From Sediminibacterium sp. Gen4 (GTDB lineage Bacteria > Bacteroidota > Bacteroidia > Chitinophagales > Chitinophagaceae): 63,360 bases of DNA. The notes under the pieces are model-generated. The model saw only the letters and a program-made list of their open reading frames with translations. It had not been told where the DNA came from and did no database searches. Every line of letters begins with the position of its first letter. Within the stretch, counting starts at the first letter, position 1. Where the stretch lies: the NCBI GenBank assembly GCA_013391385.1, contig JACBFI010000020.1, positions 1-63,360 on the forward strand, in the 5' to 3' direction. The position numbers were made by a program, and so were the translations under genes. This document shows, piece after piece, positions 1 to 9,019 of the stretch.

Positions 1-55
1 TCCTAAGCCTAAATTTGAGTAATTTGTAGGAAATAGCAAGCGGTGTTTTGGTGTT
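1..55. repeat. Terminal direct repeat (circular closure)
   Basis: Bases 1-55 are identical to 63306-63360. An exact overlap of this size at contig ends is what an assembler leaves when a circle is cut open, so the true molecule is a circle of about 63,305 bp and the sequence around 63300 runs straight into the mobilisation region at 1. Confidence 0.95.
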
Positions 56-92
56 ACCAAAACTCATTTTTCTAGCGAAAAATCCGCTTGCT
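35..92. other. oriT: Candidate origin of transfer (oriT), nested inverted repeats
   Basis: Two perfect inverted repeats are nested just upstream of the mobilisation genes. The outer pair is AGCAAGCGG at 35-43 and CCGCTTGCT at 84-92; inside it GTTTTGGT (45-52) and ACCAAAAC (56-63) form an 8-bp hairpin with a 3-base loop. Relaxases of this type act at hairpin-flanked nic sites beside their own gene, so position and structure fit oriT. No nic consensus was recognised, so the cleavage position is unknown. It could instead be a regulatory hairpin for the mob operon. Confidence 0.6.
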
Positions 93-139
93 CCGTCACA
101 AGTTCCGTGAGGGTTAAAAAACGATTCAAGCATTGCCCA

Positions 140-478
140 ATGGCAAGACCAAAGAAGATTGAAAAGGAAAAGAAAAAATTAAGAACCTCTGTATGCATGA
201 CCGAGGATGAAAAAAAATTATTGGTCCAAAAGGCTCAATCAGCCGGTTTAGAACTTAGCCCCTATCTGGTCGCCTGTGGACTTACAAAAGTTATTAAAGC
301 CCCCATTACCTACTTTGATCGCCAGGGAATTGCACAGCTGGCTAGGGTCGGAAATAATATTAATCAAATCACTAAAGCTGTCAATATGGCAAATTTGGAT
401 AGGAGATTATTTGATGAAGCAATACAGCAAATTGAGGAATTACAAGAATTGTTATACGAAATTACTCGTGGTAAATGA
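140..478 (+). CDS. Relaxosome accessory protein (MobA/MobC-like)
   Basis: A basic protein of 112 residues starting MARPKK at 140; an in-frame GTG at 107 would add 11 residues inside the oriT region and is less likely. It resembles the small mobilisation proteins that sit before Bacteroidota relaxases: a lysine-rich N-terminus, a ribbon-helix-helix-like stretch (about residues 15-45) and the motif around GNNINQITKAVN seen in MobC-type proteins. Its role would be to bind oriT and help the relaxase open the DNA. The stop overlaps the relaxase start (ATGA), so the two are translationally coupled. Confidence 0.8.
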   Translation: MARPKKIEKEKKKLRTSVCMTEDEKKLLVQKAQSAGLELSPYLVACGLTKVIKAPITYFDRQGIAQLARVGNNINQITKAVNMANLDRRLFDEAIQQIEELQELLYEITRGK

Positions 479-2202
479 TATCAAAAATTTCCATAGGATC
501 TGGCATTGGGGGCTGTCTGGATTACCTGATGAATGAAAAAAAGGGTCCTGTGGTCCTAGTTGCTCAGGGCATGAGTGATACTAAGAAGAAAGCTAAAGCA
601 GACTTTAGAGCCTGGGCATCTATTAACCCGAAATTGACAAAAAACGTTTTACATATCCCCCTCTCCTTTTCTCCAGCTGATAAGCAAAAATTAATATCAG
701 ATCCTCACTTAAAAGAAAAAATAATTTCTCGGTATGTTGAATTGATGTCTAAGCAAGGATATGGGCTTAATAAAAGTCAATACATAGCAATTGAACATCA
801 TGATACAAAACATCCTCATATACATTTAGTATTTAACAGAATTGACGAAAATGGTAAAACAATCAAAGATGGTTTCATTGCTCTTAATTCAAAAAAGGTA
901 TGTAAACAAATTACAAAAGAGTTCGATCTCACTTTAGCAGAAAGTAAATCAAAAACAATCAACAAAGATTTACAGTACGGAAAAGAAAAATTAAAAACGG
1001 AAATTTATCAAACTCTTTTCGATCTCAAGTTGAGAAATAAATATGTTTCTTTAAATGATATCGAAAAAAAGTTATCAGAAAAAAATATCGAGCTTCAATT
1101 AATCATTGATGATAATGGAATTGTTTACGGATCATACTATACACAAAAAATTGGTGAAAAAACAATTAAGATAAAAACGTCTTCGATAGACAAAGATCTA
1201 ACGCTGAAAAAGCTTGTAGAGTCACACAGATTACATCTAATACGTGAAAGTTTACAAGAGGAATATAAACAAAGAAGAGAAATAACGAATGTCATTAATG
1301 ATCTTGATCACTCATTCGTTAAGTATGCCAGAGATGAATCAAGAATGCAAGATGATCTTGCCACAATCATTACTCTCGGTTTGTTCAAACAAACTAAACC
1401 AAGGGTTTTGAACAGAAGTAATTTTGCCACAGCTTTTGAATTAAACAATAAACGAAAAGCAGTTAAATCAGTTCTAGCTTCTTCCCTGCTCCAAGCTTTT
1501 GATAAGGCAAAAAGTTTTGAAGATCTTCAAACAAGATTGAACAAACAGAACATAAAAACTTTAGCGTTAAGACGAGAGAAAAAAATATTGGTAAGTTCTG
1601 GTGATATGCATTTTTTATCAACTGATTTACATCCTGATTTAAGCTATGATTATGTTCATATCCATTTTCAGAATAATAAACAAGATGCTCTCTCCTATTT
1701 AACACTTCAATTTGATCATCTTAAAGACCAGGTTAAATCAATAGATGAATTATCACGGATGTTGCCAAAAGAGATTACAATTGACATTAAAAAAATACCT
1801 ACTGAAAATGGTGGCTTTAAAGAGCAAATAACTTTTTTGGTCCTGGGTGAACAAATTAAAAGAAACCAGCTCAGCAAAGTTGCTAATAATTGGCTTAATG
1901 GACTTGCTTTTGGTGTGAACGAACCGACCTTAGAATTAAACACCGGAGCTGATCTAAAAGCAATCATACTGGAAGCTATTAATCATGCCGTTTCTCAAGA
2001 AGGACTAAAAGAAATTTTGAAATCAAAAGGAATAGAAAGTATTTTTAAATATGATAATCAGGATAACCTCGTAGGTGTTCGATTTAACCATGAAGGTCAA
2101 TCTTTCAAAGGATCTGATATCGGGTTAAGCGCCAAATCGATCACAAAAAAACTACCTGCTAAGAATGATGATCAGAAACCAAACCCGGGTTTAAAGCTCT
2201 GA
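475..2202 (+). CDS. Relaxase / mobilisation nuclease
   Basis: A 575-residue relaxase that would nick oriT and pilot the transferred strand. The N-terminal third carries the relaxase fold: the start MISKISIGSGIGGCLDYLM, a Tyr-rich stretch, and the metal-binding histidine cluster HPHIHLVFNRI near residues 112-122. The rest is a long helical, lysine-rich region with repeated short modules typical of Bacteroidota MobB-like relaxases. It overlaps the preceding gene by 4 bp and is followed 25 bp later by the coupling protein. Its last residues (GLKL) are shared with the protein at 5287-6423. The exact MOB class is not certain; a MOBP-type assignment is inferred from the motif spacing. Confidence 0.88.
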   Translation: MISKISIGSGIGGCLDYLMNEKKGPVVLVAQGMSDTKKKAKADFRAWASINPKLTKNVLHIPLSFSPADKQKLISDPHLKEKIISRYVELMSKQGYGLNKSQYIAIEHHDTKHPHIHLVFNRIDENGKTIKDGFIALNSKKVCKQITKEFDLTLAESKSKTINKDLQYGKEKLKTEIYQTLFDLKLRNKYVSLNDIEKKLSEKNIELQLIIDDNGIVYGSYYTQKIGEKTIKIKTSSIDKDLTLKKLVESHRLHLIRESLQEEYKQRREITNVINDLDHSFVKYARDESRMQDDLATIITLGLFKQTKPRVLNRSNFATAFELNNKRKAVKSVLASSLLQAFDKAKSFEDLQTRLNKQNIKTLALRREKKILVSSGDMHFLSTDLHPDLSYDYVHIHFQNNKQDALSYLTLQFDHLKDQVKSIDELSRMLPKEITIDIKKIPTENGGFKEQITFLVLGEQIKRNQLSKVANNWLNGLAFGVNEPTLELNTGADLKAIILEAINHAVSQEGLKEILKSKGIESIFKYDNQDNLVGVRFNHEGQSFKGSDIGLSAKSITKKLPAKNDDQKPNPGLKL

Positions 2203-2227
2203 GCTTTTCCCAAAAAATGAAAGTAAA

Positions 2228-5023
2228 ATGAAAACCAGTTCAACACAATCCTGGCAGCTTGCCAGTTTTACGATTGACTTCGTAATTCTTTTATTACTTA
2301 CGTTAGAAAACCCGTTAGCTTACGAGTTCTACGAAAAACATCTTACTCTTTTTACAAAGATACCATTACGGGTTCAGTATGGAATAGGTCTTCTTTGGAT
2401 GCTCGGCTCTGCCGCTTTTACTATGATACCCATTTTGGTCTATAAAATGAAGTTTTATAGGAAAGAACAAAAGAGATCGCGATTACTTAAAATGTTTGGC
2501 TTCCTAATAATTTCCTGGGCATCATATACCGGTCATTTCATCTTTGACAATCCTCCAGTGGTGGATTTATTCGTTTTATTATCATTTATAGCAAGTTTTC
2601 TTTTTGCCCTTGGCCAGTTTGCAAAACTCTTCAGGATTGATCTGAAATTAAGCGATGAAGAATTGACAGATAAAATGAGTTTGATCAAAGCAAATTCCAG
2701 TCTTATTGAATCTGAATTTTCTTTCAACTTCAAAACAAACCAAGGTTATGTTAATTTAATGAATCCTTTTAGAGGAATATTCGTTGTTGGCACAGCCGGT
2801 GCAGGTAAAACATATACTCTAATTGAATCTATAATTGATCAGGCATTCCGAAAAGGATATACAGCTTTTATTTATGATTTTAAATTTCCGGGGCTTGCTG
2901 AATATACATGGAATTCCTATCAATTAAATTGTAAACACTCAAAATTAAAAAAACCATCTTTTTATGTTCTCTATTTTAAAGATATAAGGTACAGTCACCG
3001 ATGTAATCCATTACACCCTTCAATTCTCGTAGAAAAAGCATTTGCGTTACAAGCCACTAAAACAATTTTGTTCAACATTAATCCGGAATGGGCGAAAAAA
3101 CAAGGTGAATTTTTCTCATCCAGTGCCATGGCAATTTGCCAAGCTGCAATGTGGTTTTTAAGACAAGAAGCTGTTAGACTCAATAGGAACTATTCAACAC
3201 TTCCTCACGTGATTGAATTTGTCTCTTTTCCTAACAGTAATATGTTGGTTGACGTGCTACTAGATGAACAAGACGTACAAACAATAATGACCCCCATTAA
3301 GGATGCAATCAATAAGGGTGCCAACGAACAACTTGCCGGTCAATTAGGCTCACTTCAAATAGGTTTATCTAGCATCGTAGATAATAAACTGTATTACGTT
3401 ATGTCAGGTCATGATTTTAGTTTAGATATAAATAATCCTGATGATCCAAAAGTCCTAGTCCTTGGAAATGACGATGCTCTCAAACAGGCTTATGCCCCTG
3501 CGCTATCCTTATACGCATCCACTGTAGCAAATACAATTAACCAAAAGGGTAGAAGGCACTGTTTATTTGCCGTAGATGAATACCCAACAATGTTCGTGAT
3601 GAACATCGAAAACCTTCCAAACACCGGTAGGAGTAACAAAATTTGTACTCTTTTGGGATTACAGAACTTTTATCAATCTGAACAAGTTTATGGTAAGGAA
3701 GCAAGTCAGGTTATTAACGCCTCATTCGCTAATATAATGATGGGACAAACCAATGATGAGAAAACAGCCCAGTTTGCTCAAAATGTCTTGGGACAATATA
3801 CTCACCGGAAAAAGGATATGTCTATTCAATTTGAAAGTGATGGCGGAAGTCATTCTTTAAGAGAAGAAAAACGTAAGGTCATAGAGGTTAACGATATGAT
3901 GGAACTAGATGCCGGTGTTTTTGTTGGAAAAGTAGCCGATGCCGGTGGAGAAGGGAAGGAGAAGAAGTTTTTTGCAAAGTTTGAGACTATCAAACAGCCA
4001 CATAATGAAAAATTACCTATGATGAATAAAGATCTGGCTAATAAGTCAGACGATGAAATCGAAAAAATACTTTACGACAATACATCTCAAATCAAAAATG
4101 AGATATATGAACTTATTGCATCCAGGTATTTCAGAATAAAAGTCTATCTCCGATTAACCAATAATCAACAAGTAAATGAGTATCTCAATAAGTCTATTTT
4201 AAAATATTACTTTGAAAACCGACAGTTTACTGATTTGAGTTTAAACGAGATGGGACTCTTCGATAAAACAAAAAAAGAAGTATTCAATAAAATTACTGAG
4301 GATATTGTCAAAGATTGTGTTCAGTTTTATCAAATTACAGAGGCGAGAGGAGGGAAGGCAATCTCAGGAAAATTAACCGTAGAGGAATACACTATTCGTT
4401 GGCAATTAGATCCGATGAGGACTATGGATGATGGAAATGTCGAAGAAAATCCAAAATCACCAATCAATTTGATATCAAAATATTTCGAGTCTCTACAACC
4501 GGCCAAGGATTCTCAACCCATAATTGAAGAAATGTCAATAGAACAATCGGATTTAGTGCTAGATTATGACCAAGAGATTGACGCAACTAACACGGAAGAT
4601 GAAAAGTCTATAGCATTGTTCAATTCCTATATTTCAGAGCTAATTACCATGGCAAGAGAAAATATAGAACTACACCGTGTTATAGAAGAGTTTATGATCA
4701 AACATGAAGAAGATCTGTCTTTGATTGAAGATTATTGTAAAACTGTCAGCCAAGGCTCCAGTGATAATATATACGACTATATCTATGATTTTATTTCCTT
4801 TAACGCCGTTCAAGATGTTATCAATCTTCATAATGAATACAGAGATTTTTATGCCTATTTATCTGATCAAGAGTTCAAGGAAAAAATACTACACCTGGTA
4901 GGTGATCCGGGTGACAGTGAACTTGAGAACGTCGACCCCAAAAAAGTACCCGATATATTGGCTTTGGGAAACACAGTTTTAAATGGAATCAGAAAAAAAT
5001 TACAACTTTCCATAAACGCCTAA
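2228..5023 (+). CDS. Type IV coupling protein (TraD/TraG-like ATPase)
   Basis: A 931-residue inner-membrane ATPase that links the relaxosome to the transfer channel. About four hydrophobic segments lie in the first 130 residues, then Walker A GTAGAGKTYT at about 188-197 and a Walker B-like CLFAVDEYPTMF near 450. The usual T4CP core ends near residue 600; here about 330 further residues form an acidic, helical tail, which in other coupling proteins docks cargo. It follows the relaxase directly, as expected for the mob operon, and ends before a strong terminator. Confidence 0.88.
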   Translation: MKTSSTQSWQLASFTIDFVILLLLTLENPLAYEFYEKHLTLFTKIPLRVQYGIGLLWMLGSAAFTMIPILVYKMKFYRKEQKRSRLLKMFGFLIISWASYTGHFIFDNPPVVDLFVLLSFIASFLFALGQFAKLFRIDLKLSDEELTDKMSLIKANSSLIESEFSFNFKTNQGYVNLMNPFRGIFVVGTAGAGKTYTLIESIIDQAFRKGYTAFIYDFKFPGLAEYTWNSYQLNCKHSKLKKPSFYVLYFKDIRYSHRCNPLHPSILVEKAFALQATKTILFNINPEWAKKQGEFFSSSAMAICQAAMWFLRQEAVRLNRNYSTLPHVIEFVSFPNSNMLVDVLLDEQDVQTIMTPIKDAINKGANEQLAGQLGSLQIGLSSIVDNKLYYVMSGHDFSLDINNPDDPKVLVLGNDDALKQAYAPALSLYASTVANTINQKGRRHCLFAVDEYPTMFVMNIENLPNTGRSNKICTLLGLQNFYQSEQVYGKEASQVINASFANIMMGQTNDEKTAQFAQNVLGQYTHRKKDMSIQFESDGGSHSLREEKRKVIEVNDMMELDAGVFVGKVADAGGEGKEKKFFAKFETIKQPHNEKLPMMNKDLANKSDDEIEKILYDNTSQIKNEIYELIASRYFRIKVYLRLTNNQQVNEYLNKSILKYYFENRQFTDLSLNEMGLFDKTKKEVFNKITEDIVKDCVQFYQITEARGGKAISGKLTVEEYTIRWQLDPMRTMDDGNVEENPKSPINLISKYFESLQPAKDSQPIIEEMSIEQSDLVLDYDQEIDATNTEDEKSIALFNSYISELITMARENIELHRVIEEFMIKHEEDLSLIEDYCKTVSQGSSDNIYDYIYDFISFNAVQDVINLHNEYRDFYAYLSDQEFKEKILHLVGDPGDSELENVDPKKVPDILALGNTVLNGIRKKLQLSINA

Positions 5024-5129
5024 TTTATAGTCGATTTATTGTTAAATCGTTGTCATAATATAGTCAAAATGGGTATTTAAAATTTTAATCACTTGATTTT
5101 CAATGCTTATGCATTTGAAAAGCCCTAAA

Positions 5130-5149
5130 ATGACAATGATTTAACTATA
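5130..5149 (-). repeat. 20-bp motif shared with the region upstream of the tra operon
   Basis: The bases here are the exact reverse complement of tatagttaaatcattgtcat at 63153-63172. A degenerate relative lies at about 5037-5055, next to a GTCATAATATAGTC motif (5052-5065) whose reverse complement occurs near 63226. The mob block is therefore bracketed by related AT-rich motifs, which suggests common regulation of the mob and tra transcripts. Confidence 0.7.
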
Positions 5150-5184
5150 ATAAAGCAATAATATAACAATGTTATTATCTTATT

Positions 5185-5214
5185 ACACCAAGATTTTCTT
5201 GGTGTTTTTTATTT
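5185..5214 (+). terminator. Rho-independent terminator after the coupling protein
   Basis: A perfect 9-bp stem (ACACCAAGA / TCTTGGTGT, 3-base loop) is followed by six T. It ends the mob-relaxase-coupling transcript and separates it from the gene at 5287. Confidence 0.9.
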
Positions 5215-5286
5215 CCCTGAGATCCGATATTTGGAAATATCAACATAACCGACTAACTTCACAGTTATATAATATAAATCATATTC

Positions 5287-6423
5287 ATGCGCTCCACTTA
5301 TCCTTTATCCAAAACTGATCAAATAATAGAAGACTTAGCAGCTGATCAATTCCAGTTTTCTAACCTTACTATCGACTCTCTTTCTAAGTATTTGAAATCT
5401 CCCATACAAGGAGAATCACTCATCAAATTAAATCTGCTCTTCTCTAATAAAGCCCAGGGAATTTTGGCATTTCAAAAAAACAATGATGTTGTTTCCGTCA
5501 TTCTTACAGCTTTTAATGCTGAATCCGGAATCAATTTTAAATATGATCCTAAACACTTTCCTTATACTCCTGATTTTACTCAACTTGTAAATTATCTAAA
5601 TGGAAAAGCTATCCTATTAAATAGGACGAATAAGGATGGAATTCTAGGAGAATATTTTATTCAGGCTATTCCTGAACACTATGACAAACAAAAGATTAAA
5701 CATTTAAAACTGCATCCACAACAGACTTACCTAATGGTAAGCAATAATTATCTCAAGATGCAACCGGGCTCTGAAAATTTTAAAGTAGGAGGGAGGTCAA
5801 TCTCAGAGCTTGAATATGCAGATTTGAAAAAAGGTAATACTGTAACAGTTCATAATCCCTGGTTTTTTGTCGCAAAACAAAACCAACCTAATAAGGTTGA
5901 AAAAATAAACCTATACGGCCAATATGCATATGATATCGACTTGTTCAAAAAATCATATAAACGTATTGAAGGAATAAAACCTGCTATTGAACCGGAATTT
6001 TTAGCCAGGAACATTTCCCAATTTGTAGAACATATTGGTAAAATGATAGGAGAAAAAGATTTTGAAAATAAGCTGATGCTAGGAATGGAGAATGCGCATA
6101 CAGCAAAGAAAGGGGACTGGAACTATTTATTTAATCATCTTCTTTTTGCTGCTAATACTTCTTACGTTAAGAATGGAAATAATCCGAAAGAGTATATTTA
6201 TCCATTTCAACAACGTGGCTATGAAATAACTACAAGCCTCACTGAAAAGAGCATTCATTTACATCCACAAGGATTATCACATGATTCTTCAGTATCAATT
6301 GAAATAACAGATCCTGTTAAAATTCTAGATAGTCTGCTTAAATCCCAGCAAGTATCAGAAACAGTATATGATTTATCAATTGAACAGCTCTCCAATAACA
6401 AGAATGAAGGATTAAAACTATAA
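5287..6423 (+). CDS. Conserved hypothetical plasmid protein
   Basis: 378 residues, soluble, no signal peptide or membrane segment. No family is recognised with confidence; the mixed alpha/beta middle part (about 115-220) recalls the DUF3945/DUF4099-type proteins often found beside Bacteroidota mobilisation genes, but that is inference. It is the first gene of a new transcript after the terminator at 5185 and is followed 2 bp later by the Toprim gene, so the pair is probably one operon. Its C-terminus (GLKL) matches that of the relaxase, which might mark both as transfer-channel substrates. Confidence 0.7.
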   Translation: MRSTYPLSKTDQIIEDLAADQFQFSNLTIDSLSKYLKSPIQGESLIKLNLLFSNKAQGILAFQKNNDVVSVILTAFNAESGINFKYDPKHFPYTPDFTQLVNYLNGKAILLNRTNKDGILGEYFIQAIPEHYDKQKIKHLKLHPQQTYLMVSNNYLKMQPGSENFKVGGRSISELEYADLKKGNTVTVHNPWFFVAKQNQPNKVEKINLYGQYAYDIDLFKKSYKRIEGIKPAIEPEFLARNISQFVEHIGKMIGEKDFENKLMLGMENAHTAKKGDWNYLFNHLLFAANTSYVKNGNNPKEYIYPFQQRGYEITTSLTEKSIHLHPQGLSHDSSVSIEITDPVKILDSLLKSQQVSETVYDLSIEQLSNNKNEGLKL

Positions 6424-6425
6424 GT

Positions 6426-8924
6426 ATGAAAACGCTTGATTTTGCTCAATTGAAGGAAATGGTATCAGTCATCGATGTTGCGAAACATTTAGGGTATTCT
6501 GATAGAACACAGTGGGCAAGAAGCAAACGTTCCAAAAAGAATCCCTGTTACGAATCTCCAAATGGTGATAAAATCATAATTACAAATCCAACTGATTATT
6601 CGCGCCAAGTTTTTCGTAATCCCTATGATTCATCTGACTTTGGCGATGTTATAAGTTTTGTAGGAAAGAGACTCAATTTAGATGCTAAAGGGATAACAGA
6701 ATACCTGACAAATTTCAATAAGAATATACCCGTTATAAAACAACAAAGCCCACAGAATAAAATTGAAAGTGATTCTAAACAATTTCAATCACATTATTTT
6801 AAATTATCTGTTTTATCAGGTCCTAACCACAATTACTTGCTTCGCAGAAATTTAAGCGATGAAACATTGTATTCACCTGCCTTTAAAGATGTATTTAAGG
6901 ACGTTCAAATTCCAGTTTTTTCCCAAAACAAATTTATTAAACATAGTGATGATCGTTACATCGGAGTAACATACCATACAGCGATAGATTCTCCTATATC
7001 TGCAATTGACTATAGAAATTCAGAAGTAAAAAAATTTGGAATTACTTCACAAAAAAGCGTAAGCATTGGTTTTTCCAATATCCCAGCAGTAATTCGCAAT
7101 ATTAAAATTGCCGAAAGCCCTATCGATGCTGCAAGTCATTATCAGATTAATCCTGATAAAAATAATGAAACCCTATACATTTTCACAGGTGGCAATTTAT
7201 CTCTTGGACAATTATTGGCTATTGATAAAATTATTCTTTCTCAACCTAATGAAGTAAACACAACATTATTATTTGATAAAGATGTAGCGGGTACAATTTA
7301 TGATTTGAATTATTTATGTCACAGACTTCAACATCCTTTGACTAATTCAATGCCAAATGAAGCATTACAATTGTTTGATAAGGAACAAGAGAATTTTCCG
7401 GAAATTAATGTACAACAAAGTTTAAAATCTGTAAGCCTATCAATCAATACAGACTCTTTATCATCTGATCAGTTGAAGCGCATATTTAATTGCGAAAAAG
7501 CATTTAACCTTTCCTGCGTAGCTAAAGAAAATATGCTTACGATTAGTGCAGATAAAAATTATGAAGAAATTTCAAAACTTGTGGAATTAACAAAACATGT
7601 ATTTCCTATTCTAAGTTCAATTTCAGTAGAAAAAACACCGGTAGGAAAAGATTGGAATAATTATCTCAATAAACATCAAGAAGAGTCAAAAACTATTGTT
7701 TTTGATTCTCCAAAAGTTTCAGATACCAACCCACTTTATGATCGTGAGTATACATCGCCTTTCATGGAAGCTATGGAAGAAGGCCTTTTTCCTGAAAATG
7801 AAACTAAGCAAACTAAAGAATCGCCATTAATAGGTTATCAGTTTAAAGATGAAAAAAAAGTTTATGAAATCTATGCGATTCGTGCTGATGGAAAAATCTA
7901 TTATCATGATAAAAATGATAATACTCTTGAGTATAATATTCATATTGATCAATTCTTTCAACAAATCAAGAATAAAGAAATTCTCCCGTCAAAATTTAAT
8001 ACAGTTGAGAAACGTAATTACGCAATCAATTACATGAATGAATTTTATCCTGAAAAATTACCGACTCAAAATTTAAACAATAACCAGGCCGCCAAGCCTG
8101 AAATTCTTTCACAAAATAAAATGAACCACATGTCAACACAAAATGCTGGCGAGCAAAATACGCAGAAAACAGCCGCTGAAAAGCTCCAAGGTACAATGAA
8201 ACTCTTGGGCCTTAAAGATGTTTGGGAAATTATTAAACCCGCATTTGAATCATGGGCAAATGATCCAAACGAAGATGGACGTAAATCATTCAAAGTTGAT
8301 AATCTTACGTTTCGTCGCACAGGATTCAAAGACGACACAAAAGGCATTTCAACAGATATGCTTGCAAATGTTGAACTCAACTTCAACAAAAAAAATGGAA
8401 CTGTCTATTTCAACAGCTTTACTCCTGAACTAATGAACTCAATCATCGTTAAGATCAAAGAGCCACAATCCGTTAAACACACATTTGATGTGTTCTTGAA
8501 AAAGGATGATCAACATAAAAATCTCACCCTCAAAGCAGCATTGAATCTATTAGATGGCCGTAGTGTTCACCTAATTGATAACAACTGGATCAAATACGAT
8601 CATACTTCCAAGAAAATTGGCGAATTCAAATTTGATCTCGAAAGGGCTATCAAAGAAAATAAAAAAATGGATTTTTCATCAACTAATCCTGAACATATGG
8701 ATTCAGCTCTGAACTCTCTATTAAAAGGTGACTTTGCAATGATTGGTTGCAAAATTGATGATAAACAAGTAACTATTTTCTTGACTGCTGATGCTCAGTA
8801 TAAAAAGATTGAATCCAACGATTCGAATCTTTACAAGCACCTTAATCAGGAAGAAAGAAAAGCAAGAGACGAAAAGTTGAACCTAAAGCAAGATGAGGTC
8901 CAGGGAAAAAGCATGCATCCCTGA
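6426..8924 (+). CDS. Toprim-domain (primase-like) protein
   Basis: 832 residues. The N-terminal 60 residues look like the zinc-free primase-associated domain found before Toprim in plasmid proteins (DUF3991-like). The Toprim signature follows: the acidic KIAESPIDAASHY at about 228-240 and LLFDKDVAGTIYDL near 280, giving the E and DxD metal ligands. The C-terminal half holds one small beta module (about 460-530) and a DUF3945-like region. It may prime the incoming strand after transfer or act in plasmid replication. It ends just before the terminator at 8953. Confidence 0.7.
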   Translation: MKTLDFAQLKEMVSVIDVAKHLGYSDRTQWARSKRSKKNPCYESPNGDKIIITNPTDYSRQVFRNPYDSSDFGDVISFVGKRLNLDAKGITEYLTNFNKNIPVIKQQSPQNKIESDSKQFQSHYFKLSVLSGPNHNYLLRRNLSDETLYSPAFKDVFKDVQIPVFSQNKFIKHSDDRYIGVTYHTAIDSPISAIDYRNSEVKKFGITSQKSVSIGFSNIPAVIRNIKIAESPIDAASHYQINPDKNNETLYIFTGGNLSLGQLLAIDKIILSQPNEVNTTLLFDKDVAGTIYDLNYLCHRLQHPLTNSMPNEALQLFDKEQENFPEINVQQSLKSVSLSINTDSLSSDQLKRIFNCEKAFNLSCVAKENMLTISADKNYEEISKLVELTKHVFPILSSISVEKTPVGKDWNNYLNKHQEESKTIVFDSPKVSDTNPLYDREYTSPFMEAMEEGLFPENETKQTKESPLIGYQFKDEKKVYEIYAIRADGKIYYHDKNDNTLEYNIHIDQFFQQIKNKEILPSKFNTVEKRNYAINYMNEFYPEKLPTQNLNNNQAAKPEILSQNKMNHMSTQNAGEQNTQKTAAEKLQGTMKLLGLKDVWEIIKPAFESWANDPNEDGRKSFKVDNLTFRRTGFKDDTKGISTDMLANVELNFNKKNGTVYFNSFTPELMNSIIVKIKEPQSVKHTFDVFLKKDDQHKNLTLKAALNLLDGRSVHLIDNNWIKYDHTSKKIGEFKFDLERAIKENKKMDFSSTNPEHMDSALNSLLKGDFAMIGCKIDDKQVTIFLTADAQYKKIESNDSNLYKHLNQEERKARDEKLNLKQDEVQGKSMHP

Positions 8925-8952
8925 TCGCCAGACTTCAACCTTTGCTTGAAAC

Positions 8953-8980
8953 GCTACCCCTTCGGGGGTAGCTTTATTTT
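8953..8980 (+). terminator. Rho-independent terminator
   Basis: GCTACCCC / GGGGTAGC with a TTCG tetraloop, followed by TTTATTTT, 28 bp after the Toprim gene stop. Confidence 0.95.
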
Positions 8981-9019
8981 CGATTTACTTGCTTAACCTC
9001 TTACTAATCCATGTAAGTT

